NCBI RefSeq assembly: GCF_900187375.1
Contig: NZ_FYEW01000004.1
Location: 220,774 to 284,773 of the forward strand
Length of the DNA stretch: 64,000 nt
Direction of reading: 5' to 3'
From: Hymenobacter gelipurpurascens
GTDB lineage: Bacteria > Bacteroidota > Bacteroidia > Cytophagales > Hymenobacteraceae
A program made the position numbers and the translations under genes. Numbering within the stretch: position 1 is the first letter of the stretch; the number at the start of each line of letters is the position of its first letter. Under the pieces are notes generated by a model. It was given only the letters and a program-made list of their open reading frames with translations. It did no database searches and was not told the DNA's origin. Shown piece by piece: positions 15,236-25,066 of this stretch.

Positions 15236-18200
15236 ATGCGCGCAGAGCTAACGCAGTCTACCCGTATTCCCTATCTGCCAATTCCTACTTCCATCCAACT
15301 TACTGGCATCAGCCACCGATGTACGGCTAGGTGGGCACGTATGGCCGTAGGTTGGCTTCTGACGTTGTTTGTGGTCTTGTTGAGCGGGGCGGCTTCTCCG
15401 GCTCTTGCGCAGGCGACCTCCCCAGAGTGCGCGGCCGATGAGAAGTTTGCCAACACCTGGTATTTTGGCTTCAAAGCGGGGCTGGACTTCAATCAGGCCT
15501 CGGCCGACTCCCTGCCGAAGGTGCTCACCGATGGAGCCATGGATGCCCCCGCCGGCTCGGGGGTGATGTCGGATAAGGACGGTAAGATTCTCTTTTACAG
15601 CAACGGCGAAACCGTGTGGAATGGCGACGGCTCCGTGATGACCAACGGCACGGGGCTGGCCGGCAACCGCTTCACCACCGACGGCCCCCTGCCCATCAAA
15701 CTGCCGGGCAAACCTACGCCGGGCCAAGCTACGCGCTACCTGCTCTTTACCCTGAATAGCACCGTAGGCCTGAGCTACTCGGAGATAGAAATTCCGGCGG
15801 GTGGGGGGCCGGGCACCGTCATTGCCGCCACCAAAAACACGCCTCTGGCCCGCGGCACGGCTGAGAAGCTCACGGGCGTATTTCATAAAAACGGCTGCGA
15901 CATCTGGATTATCGCGCACGGCTGGGGCGATGAAAAAGCGGGCAATGACAACCGGGGCGACGCCTTCCTGGCTTACCGCGTGCGGCAATCCGCCGGCTAT
16001 ACCGGGCCGGTCCTCATCGACGCGCCCATTCTTTCAACCGTCGGCAGCCTGCACGCGCCGAGCGTAGCGGCCCTGGGCTACAAAGGCCAGATGAAGGTAA
16101 CGCCTGATGGGCAGCGGCTGGCCCTGGCCCGCTACAGCGAAGCGGTGGGCGACAGCAGCAGCACCGTGGAGCTGTTTGGGTTTGACACCGGCACGGGCCA
16201 GGTGAGCGTCAACCCGCAGGTACCGTACGTTGTAGACAAGGGCGCGGGGAAATACTACGGGGTGAGTTTTTCGCCCGGCAGCTACCTCTACGCCACCGTG
16301 CGCAACCCGGCCAAGCTGCTGCAGTTTGATATCAGCGGAAACGGGCCGGTCACCAAGCAGGACATTCCGCTTAAGCAGAAAACTCCCGCCGACCTGGGCT
16401 CCATGCAGGCTGCGCCCGATGGCAAGATTTACGTGGCCCGCGACAACCAGCCCGCCTTGGGCTTCATCCCCTACCCCGACTCGCTGGGACCCAAGATCGG
16501 CTACGCCGATGATAGCCTGCAATTGGGCGGCCGCCTAAGTGGCCTAGGCCTGGTCAACTTCAACCAAAGCTCCTTGTTGCGCGTGGGGCCTAGTGCGCAG
16601 ATCACGGGGTGCCGGCAAATTTCCTTCAGGGCCCCGCCCATTGACTTTGATAACAAGAAGTATCTCTGGACGTTTGGCGACGGCGCTACTTCAACCGAGG
16701 AGAATCCGGTTCATGTGTACGCTACGCCCGGCAACTACACCGTGACGCTGCGCATTGATACCGACTGCTTTTGCCGCGAAAGCTCGGGCCGTATCCAGGT
16801 GCCGGACTTGCCGGTACCGGGCAGCATTGCGGCGCCTCAGACGGTGTGCGCGGGTACTGCGCCAGCCACGCTGACCAGCAGTGCTAGCGCTACCAGCGAC
16901 GCTGGCTTGCCGATTGTTTACCAGTGGGAATCCTCGACGGATAACACCACCTTCACAACTATTGGGGGAGCTAACGGTCCCACCTACACGCCACCAAGTT
17001 CGCTGCCGGTTGGTACGACTTATTTCCGCCGCCGCGTTCAGCTGCTGCTGCCGGATCGTACTGGTCCTTACTGCGAATCCCGCACGACCGCCTCGGTCGC
17101 CATTACGGTGCTGCCTGCCCTCACGCCCGGCACCATTGCCGCCGACCAGGCCGTGTGCGCCGGCAGCCCAGTAGCCCCCCTGACGAGTACTGCCCCGGCC
17201 ACGGGTGGGTCCGGCGCGTTTGCCTATCAGTGGGAGTCTTCCCTGGATAATGTGACCTGGACGGCTATCGGTGGCGCGACGGGCGAAACCTTCGCGCCCG
17301 GCTCTCTGCAGGTCACCACCTACTTCCGTCGTCAGGTAGCTTCCGGGCCGTGCACTTCCACCCCATCGAATACGGTTATTATCAGAGTGGAGCCGGCCGT
17401 GCTACCCGGCAGCATTGCCGCCAGCCAAGCGCTCTGCGCCCGCAGCACCCCCGCCCCTCTCACCAGCGAATCGCCGGCCACGGGCGGCCCGGGCGCTATC
17501 AACTACCAATGGGAGTCTTCAGCGGATAATAACACCTGGTTGCCAATCAGCGGAGCCAACGGGCCTACGTTTGCACCGGGTCCGCTTACCGCCACTACTT
17601 CCTACCGCCGCCGGGCCAGCTCGGGCACGGCCTGCTCGCCGGTCTTCTCCAACGTGGTGACCATCACCGTAACCCCGGCGCTTGTGGCGGGCACCATTGC
17701 CGCCGATCAGACGCTGTGCGTGGGAAATGCGGCCGCGCCCCTGACGAGCACGGCTCCCGCTACGGGCGGGACGGGCTCCTTCGCCTATCAATGGGAGTTC
17801 TCGGCCGACAATACGACCTGGACGGCAATCGGCGGCGCAACGGGCGAGACCTTCTCGCCCGGACCACTCACCGCTACCACGCTTTTCCGGCGCCGGGTAA
17901 GCTCCGGTGCCTGTGCCGCCACGCCGTCCAATGTCGTGACCATAACGGTGGTTCCCGCCCTCACGGCCGGCAGCATTGCCGCCAGCCAGGCGCTGTGTGC
18001 GGGCAGCCCGGTGGTGCCCCTTACCAGCACCGCCCCCGCTGCGGGAGGTGGGGGCAGTATTGCTTATCAATGGGAATCTTCCCCGGATAATGCTGCCTGG
18101 GCGGCTATAGGGGGTGCCACTGGCGCCGACTACACACCCGGCCCCCTTACGACGACCACTTACTTCCGGCGCCAGGCCAGCGCGGGCACGGCTTGTTCCC

Positions 18201-19849
18201 CGGTTTTCTCCAACGTAGTGACCATCACTGTGACCCCGGCGCTGACAGCCGGCACCATCGGTACCAGTCAGACCGTGTGCCCCGGCGCTACTCCTGCACC
18301 CCTTACCAGCACTGCAGCAGCCAGTGGCGGCACGGGCTCCTTTGCCTATCAGTGGGAATCCTCGCCGGACAACAACAGCTGGACGGCAATCAGCGGCGCT
18401 ACCAGTGCTGACTTCACCCCGGGTCCGCTCACGGCTACTACCTATTTCCGGCGCCGCGTAAGTTCGGGGCCTTGTGGACCAGTGTATTCGCCGGTAGTTA
18501 CCCTGACGGTGCTGCCGACCCTTAACGTGGGCAGCATTGCGGCCGACCAGAATATCTGCGCCGGCACCACGCCCGCCTCACTTACCAGCACCGGCGATGC
18601 CAGCGGCGGTACGGGCACGTTTGCCTACCAGTGGGAATCGTCGCCGGATAACCTGACCTGGAACCCCATAGGGGGTGCCAACAGCGCTACGCTTGCCCCC
18701 GGCCCCCTGACGGCCACCACCTATTTCCGGCGGCGCGTGACGTCGGGCACCGGCACCTGCTCCACGGGCGTTTCCAACGTGGTGGCGGTGCAGGTACGGC
18801 CCGTCGTGACGCCCAGCGTGAGTTTGGCTACCCCGCCCGTGCAGTGCCCCGGCACACCGCTGACCTTCACGGCCGTGGTGGCCAACGCGGGCCCGGCGCC
18901 TACGGTCCAGTGGTTCGTGAATAACGTGGCGGTGGCCAGCGGACCCACATTCACCAGCAGCACGCTGGTCTCCGGCGATCAGGTTCGGGTGGAAGTGACG
19001 CCCACGACGGGCCTGTGCAGCACGGGGCCGGCCGTGGCCACGGTCACGGTGACGCGCACCCCTACTCCCCTGCCTACGCTGGCCATTGCCGTGCAGCCGG
19101 GCGGGCCCGTCTGCCTGGGCGCACCCCTGACCTTCAGCATCGCCAGCGTAACCGAGCCTGGCCCCACGCCTGCGTATCAATGGCAGGTGAATGGCAGCGA
19201 CGTGCCCGGGGCTACGGGCCCGGTCTTCACCAGCACAACGCTGCGGGAAGGCCAGACCGTGACGCTGCGCCTGCGCACCACCAACAGTTGCGGGCAGGCC
19301 CTTTCGGTGGTTTCCAATGGCATCCCGGTGCGCATTCAGCCGCCGGTTGACGTGGATGCCGGCCCCGACAAGGAGATTCTGGCCGGCACTTCCGTGACCC
19401 TGGAAGGCCGCGCCGACGGCACTTACCCCGTGACGTGGAGCCCAACCGTGGGCCTGGCATTCCCCGGCAATCCGCTGCGGCCCGTGGCCTCACCCACGGT
19501 GACGACAACCTACACGCTTTCGGCCGGGGATGGCGGCTGCGCCGACTCCGACCAGGTGACCGTGACGGTGCGCCCCCCCATTCGCATTCCTAACGCCTTC
19601 ACGCCCAACGGCGACGGCCGCGACGACACCTGGCAGATTGAGTTCATTGAGCAGTTTCCCGACAACACCGTGAGCGTGTTCAACCGCTGGGGCAACCGCA
19701 TCTTCTCCGCCAACAACTACAGCCGGGCTAATGAGTGGCGCGGCGACATCAACGGGCAGCCCGCGCCGGTGGGCACCTACTACTACGTCGTCGTCACGAA
19801 GGGGCCGCTGGGCAAGTCCTACAGCGGGTCGATTACGATTCTGTATTAA
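15236..19849 (+). CDS. Giant secreted repeat protein with gliding-motility-type C-terminal domain (type IX secretion, type B CTD)
   Basis: 1537 residues from ATG 15236; a start at ATG 15341 would give a more compact signal peptide (MAVGWLLTLFVVLLSG...ALAQA), and which is used is open. After the signal comes a propeller-like N-terminal region (NTWYFGFKAGLDFN; TPDGQRLALARYS; APDGKIYVARDNQ), then a PKD domain (LWTFGDGATS...HVYATPGNYTVTL), seven tandem Ig-like repeats of 93-94 residues (16817-18808), two or three further Ig-like domains, and a C-terminal TPNGDGRDDTW...VFNRWGNRIF...PVGTYYYVV domain. That last domain is the CHU_C / gliding-motility-associated sorting domain. The protein is therefore expected at the cell surface, probably as an adhesin. 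The SprF/PorP-like gene 77 bp downstream is the usual partner for exporting such type B cargo. Confidence 0.93.
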   Translation: MRAELTQSTRIPYLPIPTSIQLTGISHRCTARWARMAVGWLLTLFVVLLSGAASPALAQATSPECAADEKFANTWYFGFKAGLDFNQASADSLPKVLTDGAMDAPAGSGVMSDKDGKILFYSNGETVWNGDGSVMTNGTGLAGNRFTTDGPLPIKLPGKPTPGQATRYLLFTLNSTVGLSYSEIEIPAGGGPGTVIAATKNTPLARGTAEKLTGVFHKNGCDIWIIAHGWGDEKAGNDNRGDAFLAYRVRQSAGYTGPVLIDAPILSTVGSLHAPSVAALGYKGQMKVTPDGQRLALARYSEAVGDSSSTVELFGFDTGTGQVSVNPQVPYVVDKGAGKYYGVSFSPGSYLYATVRNPAKLLQFDISGNGPVTKQDIPLKQKTPADLGSMQAAPDGKIYVARDNQPALGFIPYPDSLGPKIGYADDSLQLGGRLSGLGLVNFNQSSLLRVGPSAQITGCRQISFRAPPIDFDNKKYLWTFGDGATSTEENPVHVYATPGNYTVTLRIDTDCFCRESSGRIQVPDLPVPGSIAAPQTVCAGTAPATLTSSASATSDAGLPIVYQWESSTDNTTFTTIGGANGPTYTPPSSLPVGTTYFRRRVQLLLPDRTGPYCESRTTASVAITVLPALTPGTIAADQAVCAGSPVAPLTSTAPATGGSGAFAYQWESSLDNVTWTAIGGATGETFAPGSLQVTTYFRRQVASGPCTSTPSNTVIIRVEPAVLPGSIAASQALCARSTPAPLTSESPATGGPGAINYQWESSADNNTWLPISGANGPTFAPGPLTATTSYRRRASSGTACSPVFSNVVTITVTPALVAGTIAADQTLCVGNAAAPLTSTAPATGGTGSFAYQWEFSADNTTWTAIGGATGETFSPGPLTATTLFRRRVSSGACAATPSNVVTITVVPALTAGSIAASQALCAGSPVVPLTSTAPAAGGGGSIAYQWESSPDNAAWAAIGGATGADYTPGPLTTTTYFRRQASAGTACSPVFSNVVTITVTPALTAGTIGTSQTVCPGATPAPLTSTAAASGGTGSFAYQWESSPDNNSWTAISGATSADFTPGPLTATTYFRRRVSSGPCGPVYSPVVTLTVLPTLNVGSIAADQNICAGTTPASLTSTGDASGGTGTFAYQWESSPDNLTWNPIGGANSATLAPGPLTATTYFRRRVTSGTGTCSTGVSNVVAVQVRPVVTPSVSLATPPVQCPGTPLTFTAVVANAGPAPTVQWFVNNVAVASGPTFTSSTLVSGDQVRVEVTPTTGLCSTGPAVATVTVTRTPTPLPTLAIAVQPGGPVCLGAPLTFSIASVTEPGPTPAYQWQVNGSDVPGATGPVFTSTTLREGQTVTLRLRTTNSCGQALSVVSNGIPVRIQPPVDVDAGPDKEILAGTSVTLEGRADGTYPVTWSPTVGLAFPGNPLRPVASPTVTTTYTLSAGDGGCADSDQVTVTVRPPIRIPNAFTPNGDGRDDTWQIEFIEQFPDNTVSVFNRWGNRIFSANNYSRANEWRGDINGQPAPVGTYYYVVVTKGPLGKSYSGSITILY
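16817..18808 (+). repeat. Seven tandem Ig-like repeats in the giant surface protein
   Basis: Units begin at 16817, 17126, 17405, 17687, 17966, 18248 and 18527. The first is 103 codons, the others 93-94. Each begins near (P/A)GxIAAxQxxC and contains YQWESSxDNxxWxxIxGA, a PGPLxxTTYFRRR strand and (S)NVVTITV. Conserved Cys in each unit may pair with the Cys in the RxSSGxxC segment. Confidence 0.9.
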
Positions 19850-19925
19850 CCAGGCAGTGACCTAGAGTGCTTCAACCAGGCCTCTAGGCCACCTTCTTCG
19901 ACAATCCTTAAGGCCAGCTACTGCT

Positions 19926-20894
19926 ATGAAAAGAGCTTTAACGTTGCTGTTGCTCCCGCTGCTGCTAGCCGCCGCGCCCCTTCGGGCCCAGCAGCAGGCG
20001 CAGTACAGCCAGTACATGAACAATAACTACATCCTGAACCCGGGCACCACGGGCGTGGAGGATTACATCGACGCCAAGCTCAGCTACCGCACCCAATGGA
20101 CTGGCCTGGAGGGGGCGCCCAAAACCTACTACGCCAGCATCAGCTCCTCCTTGGGCAAGTGGCGCACCACCAGCAAGCGCACCCTGCGCGACCGGCGCCG
20201 GCCGTTTCACGCGTTGGGGGCCCTCATGTACAAGGACGAAACCGGCCCCACCAGCCGCACCGCGGCTTACGTATCCTACGCGTACAACCTGGTGCTGAGG
20301 CCCAACTTAAGAGCAGCCCTGGGGGTGTCGGCGGGTATGCAGCAGTTTGCCGTGGATGGTAATAAGCTGCAGTTTTTTGATCCCACTACCGTGGCGGCCA
20401 GTGATGCCTCTCTGGTGCCGGATGCTTCCGTAGGGCTGTGGGTGTACAGCTCGGATTTCTACGTGGGGGTGTCGGGGGCGCAGCTGCTGGGCAACAAGCT
20501 CGATTTCTCCTACGGGCCCACCTCCCTGGGCGCGGGCGCCGGCAACTACCTGCGGCGCCACTACTTCGCTACCGCCGGGGTGCGGGTGCCGCTCAGTGAT
20601 GACTGGTCGCTGGTGCCGTCGGTGCTGGTGAAAGCCGTGAAGCCGGCGCCGCTTTCCGTCGACCTCAATGCCAAGCTCAAGTACCAGGACCTGCTGTGGG
20701 TCGGCGTGTCCTGGCGCGCCTTCGATTCCTTCGTCACGATGGTAGGCCTCAGCTACGAGCAGTTCACGCTGGGCTATTCCTACGATGCGGGCCTTTCCGA
20801 GCTAGCTGGCTACCATGGGGGCAGCCACGAGGTGCTGCTGGGTCTGCGCCTGAAGAAAAAAGCTCAGGTGGTGTGCACCAACCGGTTCTGGTAG
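19926..20894 (+). CDS. PorP/SprF-family type IX secretion membrane protein
   Basis: 322 residues. Signal peptide MKRALTLLLLPLLLAAAPLRA, then the family signature QYSQYMNNNYILNPGTTG and a series of alternating strands (AAYVSYAYNLVL, YLRRHYFATAGVRVPL, LLWVGVSWRAFDSF, LGYSYDAGLSEL) consistent with an outer-membrane beta-barrel. PorP/SprF proteins are paired with individual large type B substrates of the type IX secretion system and help their export or anchoring. Here it directly follows a 1.5-kilo-residue protein with the matching sorting domain, so it is its probable dedicated partner. The gene probably shares the upstream transcript. Confidence 0.94.
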   Translation: MKRALTLLLLPLLLAAAPLRAQQQAQYSQYMNNNYILNPGTTGVEDYIDAKLSYRTQWTGLEGAPKTYYASISSSLGKWRTTSKRTLRDRRRPFHALGALMYKDETGPTSRTAAYVSYAYNLVLRPNLRAALGVSAGMQQFAVDGNKLQFFDPTTVAASDASLVPDASVGLWVYSSDFYVGVSGAQLLGNKLDFSYGPTSLGAGAGNYLRRHYFATAGVRVPLSDDWSLVPSVLVKAVKPAPLSVDLNAKLKYQDLLWVGVSWRAFDSFVTMVGLSYEQFTLGYSYDAGLSELAGYHGGSHEVLLGLRLKKKAQVVCTNRFW

Positions 20895-20961
20895 GCCTGC
20901 TCTGAGTAGCTCTAGAAGTGGCCTAGGAAAACGCAGCCAACGTACGCGGCCGGATATAACC

Positions 20962-21690
20962 CTACACTAACTCAGCCAAAGCCGCCAGGCCCGCCGCCGT
21001 ACCGGCCCCGACAAGCGTGTTCAGGAAATTGACAGCATTATTGGAGAGTACATGCCGCCGCTCCAGCGTGGCTCCGAGCAGCGAATCGGCCAGGTTACCC
21101 GCCGTGCCGCCCACCAATAGCCACCAGAAGGCCGGGCTCCAGCCTGCGGCAGTACAGTAGGCGCCCGCCACTACAGCGCTGCCCGCCAGGCCTAGCAGGG
21201 TGCCCTCCAGACTAACGACTCCGTTCAGGCCCCGCTCATCGGGGCGCCCGGTAAGAATGTTGTAGTACCGGCGGCCGTAAATGTTGCCCAATTCCGAGGA
21301 TAAGGTGTCGGCGGTGGCGGCGGCAAAGCTGCCGGCCAGCATCAGCTGGGCCAGCGGGGCATACGCGGGCCACTGCCAGCCTATAAATCCCAGCGCTCCG
21401 GCCACGCCCGCATTGGCCAGCACCTGCCCGGCCGTACGGCGCCCCTTGTTGGCTTCCGCCAGCCCGAGGCGCCGCTTGTCCCGTACTTTCCAGGCGGAGG
21501 CCGCCGAGCCCAGTCCAAAAAACAAAGCCAATAGGCCTACCCCCATAAAGCCGCTTCCCAGGAAGATAAGCAGGCCCAGTAGGCCACCGGTCGAGACTCC
21601 GGCAGTGGTAAGCTTGCCGGCCCGCGCACTGTAGGCCATGCCCAGAGAGAGCAGAAGTAAAACCAGGGCGAGGCGAAGCGGAAAAGTCAT
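20962..21690 (-). CDS. DUF92-family integral membrane protein
   Basis: 242 residues from ATG 21690 (MTFPLRLALVLLLLSLGMAYS). At least five hydrophobic segments are present. The family-typical motifs are KLTTAGVSTGGLLG, the soluble KVRDKRRLGLAEANKGRRTAGQVLANAG, ATADTLSSELG, and GGTAGNLADSLLGATLERRHVLSNNAVNFLNT. DUF92 proteins (related to TMEM19) share acidic AD(T/S) motifs with CTP-dependent polyprenol/dolichol kinase-like enzymes, but no reaction is established here. It stands alone between convergent sprF and the divergent modE-like gene. A longer form from 21792 would add 34 residues without membrane character and is unlikely. Confidence 0.88.
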   Translation of the reverse strand: MTFPLRLALVLLLLSLGMAYSARAGKLTTAGVSTGGLLGLLIFLGSGFMGVGLLALFFGLGSAASAWKVRDKRRLGLAEANKGRRTAGQVLANAGVAGALGFIGWQWPAYAPLAQLMLAGSFAAATADTLSSELGNIYGRRYYNILTGRPDERGLNGVVSLEGTLLGLAGSAVVAGAYCTAAGWSPAFWWLLVGGTAGNLADSLLGATLERRHVLSNNAVNFLNTLVGAGTAAGLAALAELV

Positions 21691-21904
21691 CGGGGTAAAG
21701 GTAGTCCGTTGCCGTTCAGTCAAAATACTTGCCCGGGCAAGGATGCTTCCTTGACTTGTTTTTGCTGCCGAACCAGTCTTATTCCGATTCATATGCGAGG
21801 GAGTCGCAAACGCTTCTCCATGCGTCCCGGGTAGCAGAGGGACCAGTAGAATCCGTTATTTTACAGGTTGAACCCAAGCCCTTCGGCCATTGCCTGCCTT
21901 GCTT

Positions 21905-22264
21905 ATGAAAGACCTGCTGCCCCCCGGTATTCCATTTCACTTCGAGGGGCGCCTCTGGCTGCAAGGGCCCCAAGACCGGTTTATGGGCATCGGGCGGCTG
22001 GAGCTGTTGGGGCACATTGCGGCCCTGGGCTCCATTTCCAAAGCAGCGCAGGCCATGAACATGTCCTACAAAAGAGCCTGGGACCTGGTCAGCTCCATGA
22101 ATGCTCAAGCCCGCAACCCGCTGGTAAGCACCCAGACCGGGGGCTCCCACGGGGGAGGCGCCATTCTTACCCCGGCAGGCCAGCAGGCTCTGGCCGAATT
22201 TCAGGCCGTGCAAGACCGGTTCGCGCAGTTTATGGCCGACGAAACCGCGCGGCTTCATTCCTAG
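21905..22264 (+). CDS. ModE-like winged-helix regulator (DNA-binding domain only)
   Basis: 119 residues. It matches the N-terminal domain of ModE: FMGIGRLELLGHIAALGSISKAAQAMNMSYKRAWDLVSSMN (residues about 30-70) followed by PLVSTQTGGSHGGGAILTPAGQQAL. It lacks the C-terminal molybdate-binding MOP/TOBE domains of E. coli ModE, so if it responds to molybdate it needs another sensor or a different mechanism. Such short forms are known among ModE-family proteins. A TonB-dependent receptor follows after 126 bp, and that gap contains a ModE-box-like inverted repeat (22302-22325). Together these suggest metal-oxyanion control of the receptor. Confidence 0.88.
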   Translation: MKDLLPPGIPFHFEGRLWLQGPQDRFMGIGRLELLGHIAALGSISKAAQAMNMSYKRAWDLVSSMNAQARNPLVSTQTGGSHGGGAILTPAGQQALAEFQAVQDRFAQFMADETARLHS

Positions 22265-22301
22265 CAATAGCCAAACGATAAAAACATTTGCCTGTGCCAA
22301 T

Positions 22302-22325
22302 CGTTATGTTTGGCAAAATATAACC
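22302..22325. promoter_or_regulatory. ModE-box-like inverted repeat
   Basis: CGTTATGTTTGG then CAAAATATAACC: the halves match at 9 of 12 positions when one is reverse-complemented, and the outer CGTTAT...ATAAC(G) arms resemble the known ModE operator. It lies 66 bp upstream of the TonB-dependent receptor and 38 bp after the regulator's stop. A further AACGAT...ATCGTT pair spans 22274-22305. Confidence 0.6.
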
Positions 22326-22390
22326 CTGCAGCGCCTACGTATACAACTACCCTTTCAGCTCCGGGCCTCCCGGACCGAAACCGTTTCCCG

Positions 22391-25066
22391 ATGAAGAAAA
22401 CACCCCGCGCCTTCCGGGCTGTGGCAATGAGTGCCACGGCTGTCGTCGGCCTGGCGGGCCCGGCCCTGGCGCAAACCGGCACGGGCCGGCGACAGCAGCC
22501 CCCCGCCGACACGTTGCGCTCGGGCCTGACGGAGGTAGTGGTTTCGGCCTCGCGGGTGGAGGAAAGCTTTCTGCAGTCGCCGGTAACGGTGGAGAAGCTC
22601 AACGCCCGCGCCATTCGCCTGACTCCTGCCCCATCGTTTTTTGACGCCATTGAGCACGTCAAGGGCGTGCAGGTGATTTCGCCGAGCCTGGGCTTTCGGG
22701 TGATTAATGCCCGCGGATTCACGAATACCACCAACGTCCGGTTTGCCCAGCTCGTGGATGGGGTCGACAACCAGGCCCCCCACATCGGCGGGCCCATCGG
22801 CAATGTGCTGGGCCCAAGCGACCTGGATATTGCCGGCGTAGAAATTGTGCCCGGCACCGCGGCCGCACTCTACGGGTTGAACGCCATCAATGGCCTGGCG
22901 AATTTCACCACCCGCAGCCCATTTCTATCGGAGGGCGTAAGTCTGCGCCAGCAAACGGGCGTCAACCACCTCAACGACTCAAACATCGAACCCCGGAGGA
23001 GCGGGCCCCCAACCGCGCAGCCTTACTCGGAAACCAGTGTGCGCTACGCGAAAGTGCTGGTGGCTGACAAGCTGGCCGTCAAGGTGAACGGTACGTATTT
23101 ACGGGCCTACGATTGGGTGGCCAACGACCAAACTGACCTCAACCCCCGGGGCAATAGCACGACTGGCCTGGTGGGCCCCCTGAATCCGGCCGCCGACCCC
23201 GTAAACCGCTACGGCAACGAATCATCCAACCGCAGCACGCTTACGCTAGGCGGCAAGCAGTATGCCGTGGCCCGCACGGGCTATGACGAGCGCGACCTGG
23301 TGGATTACACCATCCGCCTGCTCAAGGCCGATGCCGCCGTGCACTACCGCTTCCGGCCGGGGGTGGAACTGGCTTACACCTACCGCGTGGCGGGCTTCGA
23401 CAACGTGTACCAGCGCTCCAACCGCTTCCGTCTGCAAAATTACCGCCTGCAGCAGCACGCCCTGACCCTGACCACGCCCGTGGTGCAGGCGCGGGCCTAC
23501 CTCACGGCCGAGAACACCGGCCAGAGTTACAACCTGCGCTCGATGGGAGAAAACCTGGACCGGAGCTTTAAGCCCGATGCGCAGTGGTACACCGACTTCA
23601 CCTCGGCCTGGAACGCATCTGCTTCCGCCGGCCAAAACCCTGCTCAGGCCTTGGCCAGTGCCCGCACGGCCGCCGATGCCGGCCGATTAGTGCCCGGCAC
23701 CGAGGCCTACAACCAGCGGCTGAGCAAGCTGCAGGACATCAACAACTGGGACCAGGGCGCGGCTCTGCGCGTGCGGGCCAGCCTGGTGCACGGGGAGGCG
23801 CAGGTAAACCTGGCCGAGCTGCTTCGGCGCGGCGGCCACCCCCTGCCCGCGGGACTCAGCCTGCTCACCGGCCTCGACCACCGCACCTACCTCGTGGTGC
23901 CCGATGGCAACTATTTCATCAACCCCGCACAGGGTCAGGACCCACTGCAAGACAACCTTACCTATTCCAAAACGGGAGGCTTTGTGCAGGCCGGTGGGCG
24001 CTTATGGCAGGAAAAGCTACGCCTGACCGCCACGCTGCGCGTGGATAAGAACGACTACTTCGGCGCCAAACTCAACCCCCGCTTCACGGCAGTTTACTCG
24101 CCTACCCCGCGCCAGAACTTCCGCCTGAGCTACCAAAGCGGCTACCGTTTCCCGAGCTTGTTTGAGGGGTTTTCTAACGTGAACAGCGGGCAGGTGAAGC
24201 GCATTGGCGGGCTGCGGGTAATGTCGGACGGGGTGTTTGAAAACAGCTACCTGCGCAGCAGCATTGATGCCTTTAACGCGGCCGTTACGGCCAGCGTGAA
24301 TGCCAACACTTCGACCCAAAGCACGGCGCAGAAGCGGCAGGCAGCTATTCGGGCCAACCAAGGTCAGCTCGTCAGGAATCCCTATACCTACCTCCGGCCC
24401 GAGCATATTCAGTCCCTGGAAGTGGGCTACAAATCGGCCCTCGGGACGGCGGGCCGCCTGCTGATGGACGTTGATTTCTACTACAACGCCTACCGCGACT
24501 TCATTGCCCAGGTAGAGGCCTACGTGCCCCTCTCCACGGATGGCGCCGCCCTACCCGCCGGCACGGACCTGAACACCGTGGCCACAACCCTCAACGCGCG
24601 TGCCGGGCAGGCCCGCTACCGGCTCTGGACCAATTCGCAGAGCCAGGTAACCAACCTGGGCGGCTCCGCGGGCCTACGCTACGATGCGGGGCACGACTAC
24701 CAGGCCGGCATCAATGCAACGTACACGCGCCTGAACCGCACCGAGAATGGGGACGGACTGGAAGACGGCTTCAACACCCCACGCTGGGCCTACAACCTGA
24801 GCCTGGGCAACGAGAATGTCTGGCACCACTTCGGCTTCGGCCTGAACTTCCGCCACCAGGTCAGCTACTTCTCCCAGACCTTTCTGGTCAGTGGCGACGT
24901 ACCGGCCTACAGCACGCTGGATGCCCAGCTAAGCTGCCAAATCCCCGCTGCCCAGGTGCGCCTGAAGATGGGCGCCAGCAATGTGCTCAACCGGTACTAC
25001 GTGTCCTACCTGGGCGGCCCAAGCGTGGGCGGTCTGTATTATCTGACGGTGACCTATGGCCTGTAG
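22391..25066 (+). CDS. TonB-dependent outer-membrane receptor
   Basis: 891 residues from ATG 22391 (MKKTPRAFRAVAMSATAVVGLAG, signal peptide ending near ALAQ). A TonB-box-like TEVVVSASRVEES precedes the plug (VEKLNARAIRLTPAPSFFDAIEHVKGVQVI, then VEIVPGTAAALYGLNAINGLANFTTRSP). The rest is a 22-strand-type barrel with many aromatic strand ends, finishing YYLTVTYGL. It lacks the carboxypeptidase-like N-terminal extension of SusC proteins and has no SusD partner, so it resembles a receptor for small chelates or metals. The ModE-like gene and ModE-box-like site upstream suggest a molybdate- or tungstate-related ligand; this is inference. A longer start at 22310 is unlikely because it precedes the signal peptide. 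Confidence 0.92.
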   Translation: MKKTPRAFRAVAMSATAVVGLAGPALAQTGTGRRQQPPADTLRSGLTEVVVSASRVEESFLQSPVTVEKLNARAIRLTPAPSFFDAIEHVKGVQVISPSLGFRVINARGFTNTTNVRFAQLVDGVDNQAPHIGGPIGNVLGPSDLDIAGVEIVPGTAAALYGLNAINGLANFTTRSPFLSEGVSLRQQTGVNHLNDSNIEPRRSGPPTAQPYSETSVRYAKVLVADKLAVKVNGTYLRAYDWVANDQTDLNPRGNSTTGLVGPLNPAADPVNRYGNESSNRSTLTLGGKQYAVARTGYDERDLVDYTIRLLKADAAVHYRFRPGVELAYTYRVAGFDNVYQRSNRFRLQNYRLQQHALTLTTPVVQARAYLTAENTGQSYNLRSMGENLDRSFKPDAQWYTDFTSAWNASASAGQNPAQALASARTAADAGRLVPGTEAYNQRLSKLQDINNWDQGAALRVRASLVHGEAQVNLAELLRRGGHPLPAGLSLLTGLDHRTYLVVPDGNYFINPAQGQDPLQDNLTYSKTGGFVQAGGRLWQEKLRLTATLRVDKNDYFGAKLNPRFTAVYSPTPRQNFRLSYQSGYRFPSLFEGFSNVNSGQVKRIGGLRVMSDGVFENSYLRSSIDAFNAAVTASVNANTSTQSTAQKRQAAIRANQGQLVRNPYTYLRPEHIQSLEVGYKSALGTAGRLLMDVDFYYNAYRDFIAQVEAYVPLSTDGAALPAGTDLNTVATTLNARAGQARYRLWTNSQSQVTNLGGSAGLRYDAGHDYQAGINATYTRLNRTENGDGLEDGFNTPRWAYNLSLGNENVWHHFGFGLNFRHQVSYFSQTFLVSGDVPAYSTLDAQLSCQIPAAQVRLKMGASNVLNRYYVSYLGGPSVGGLYYLTVTYGL

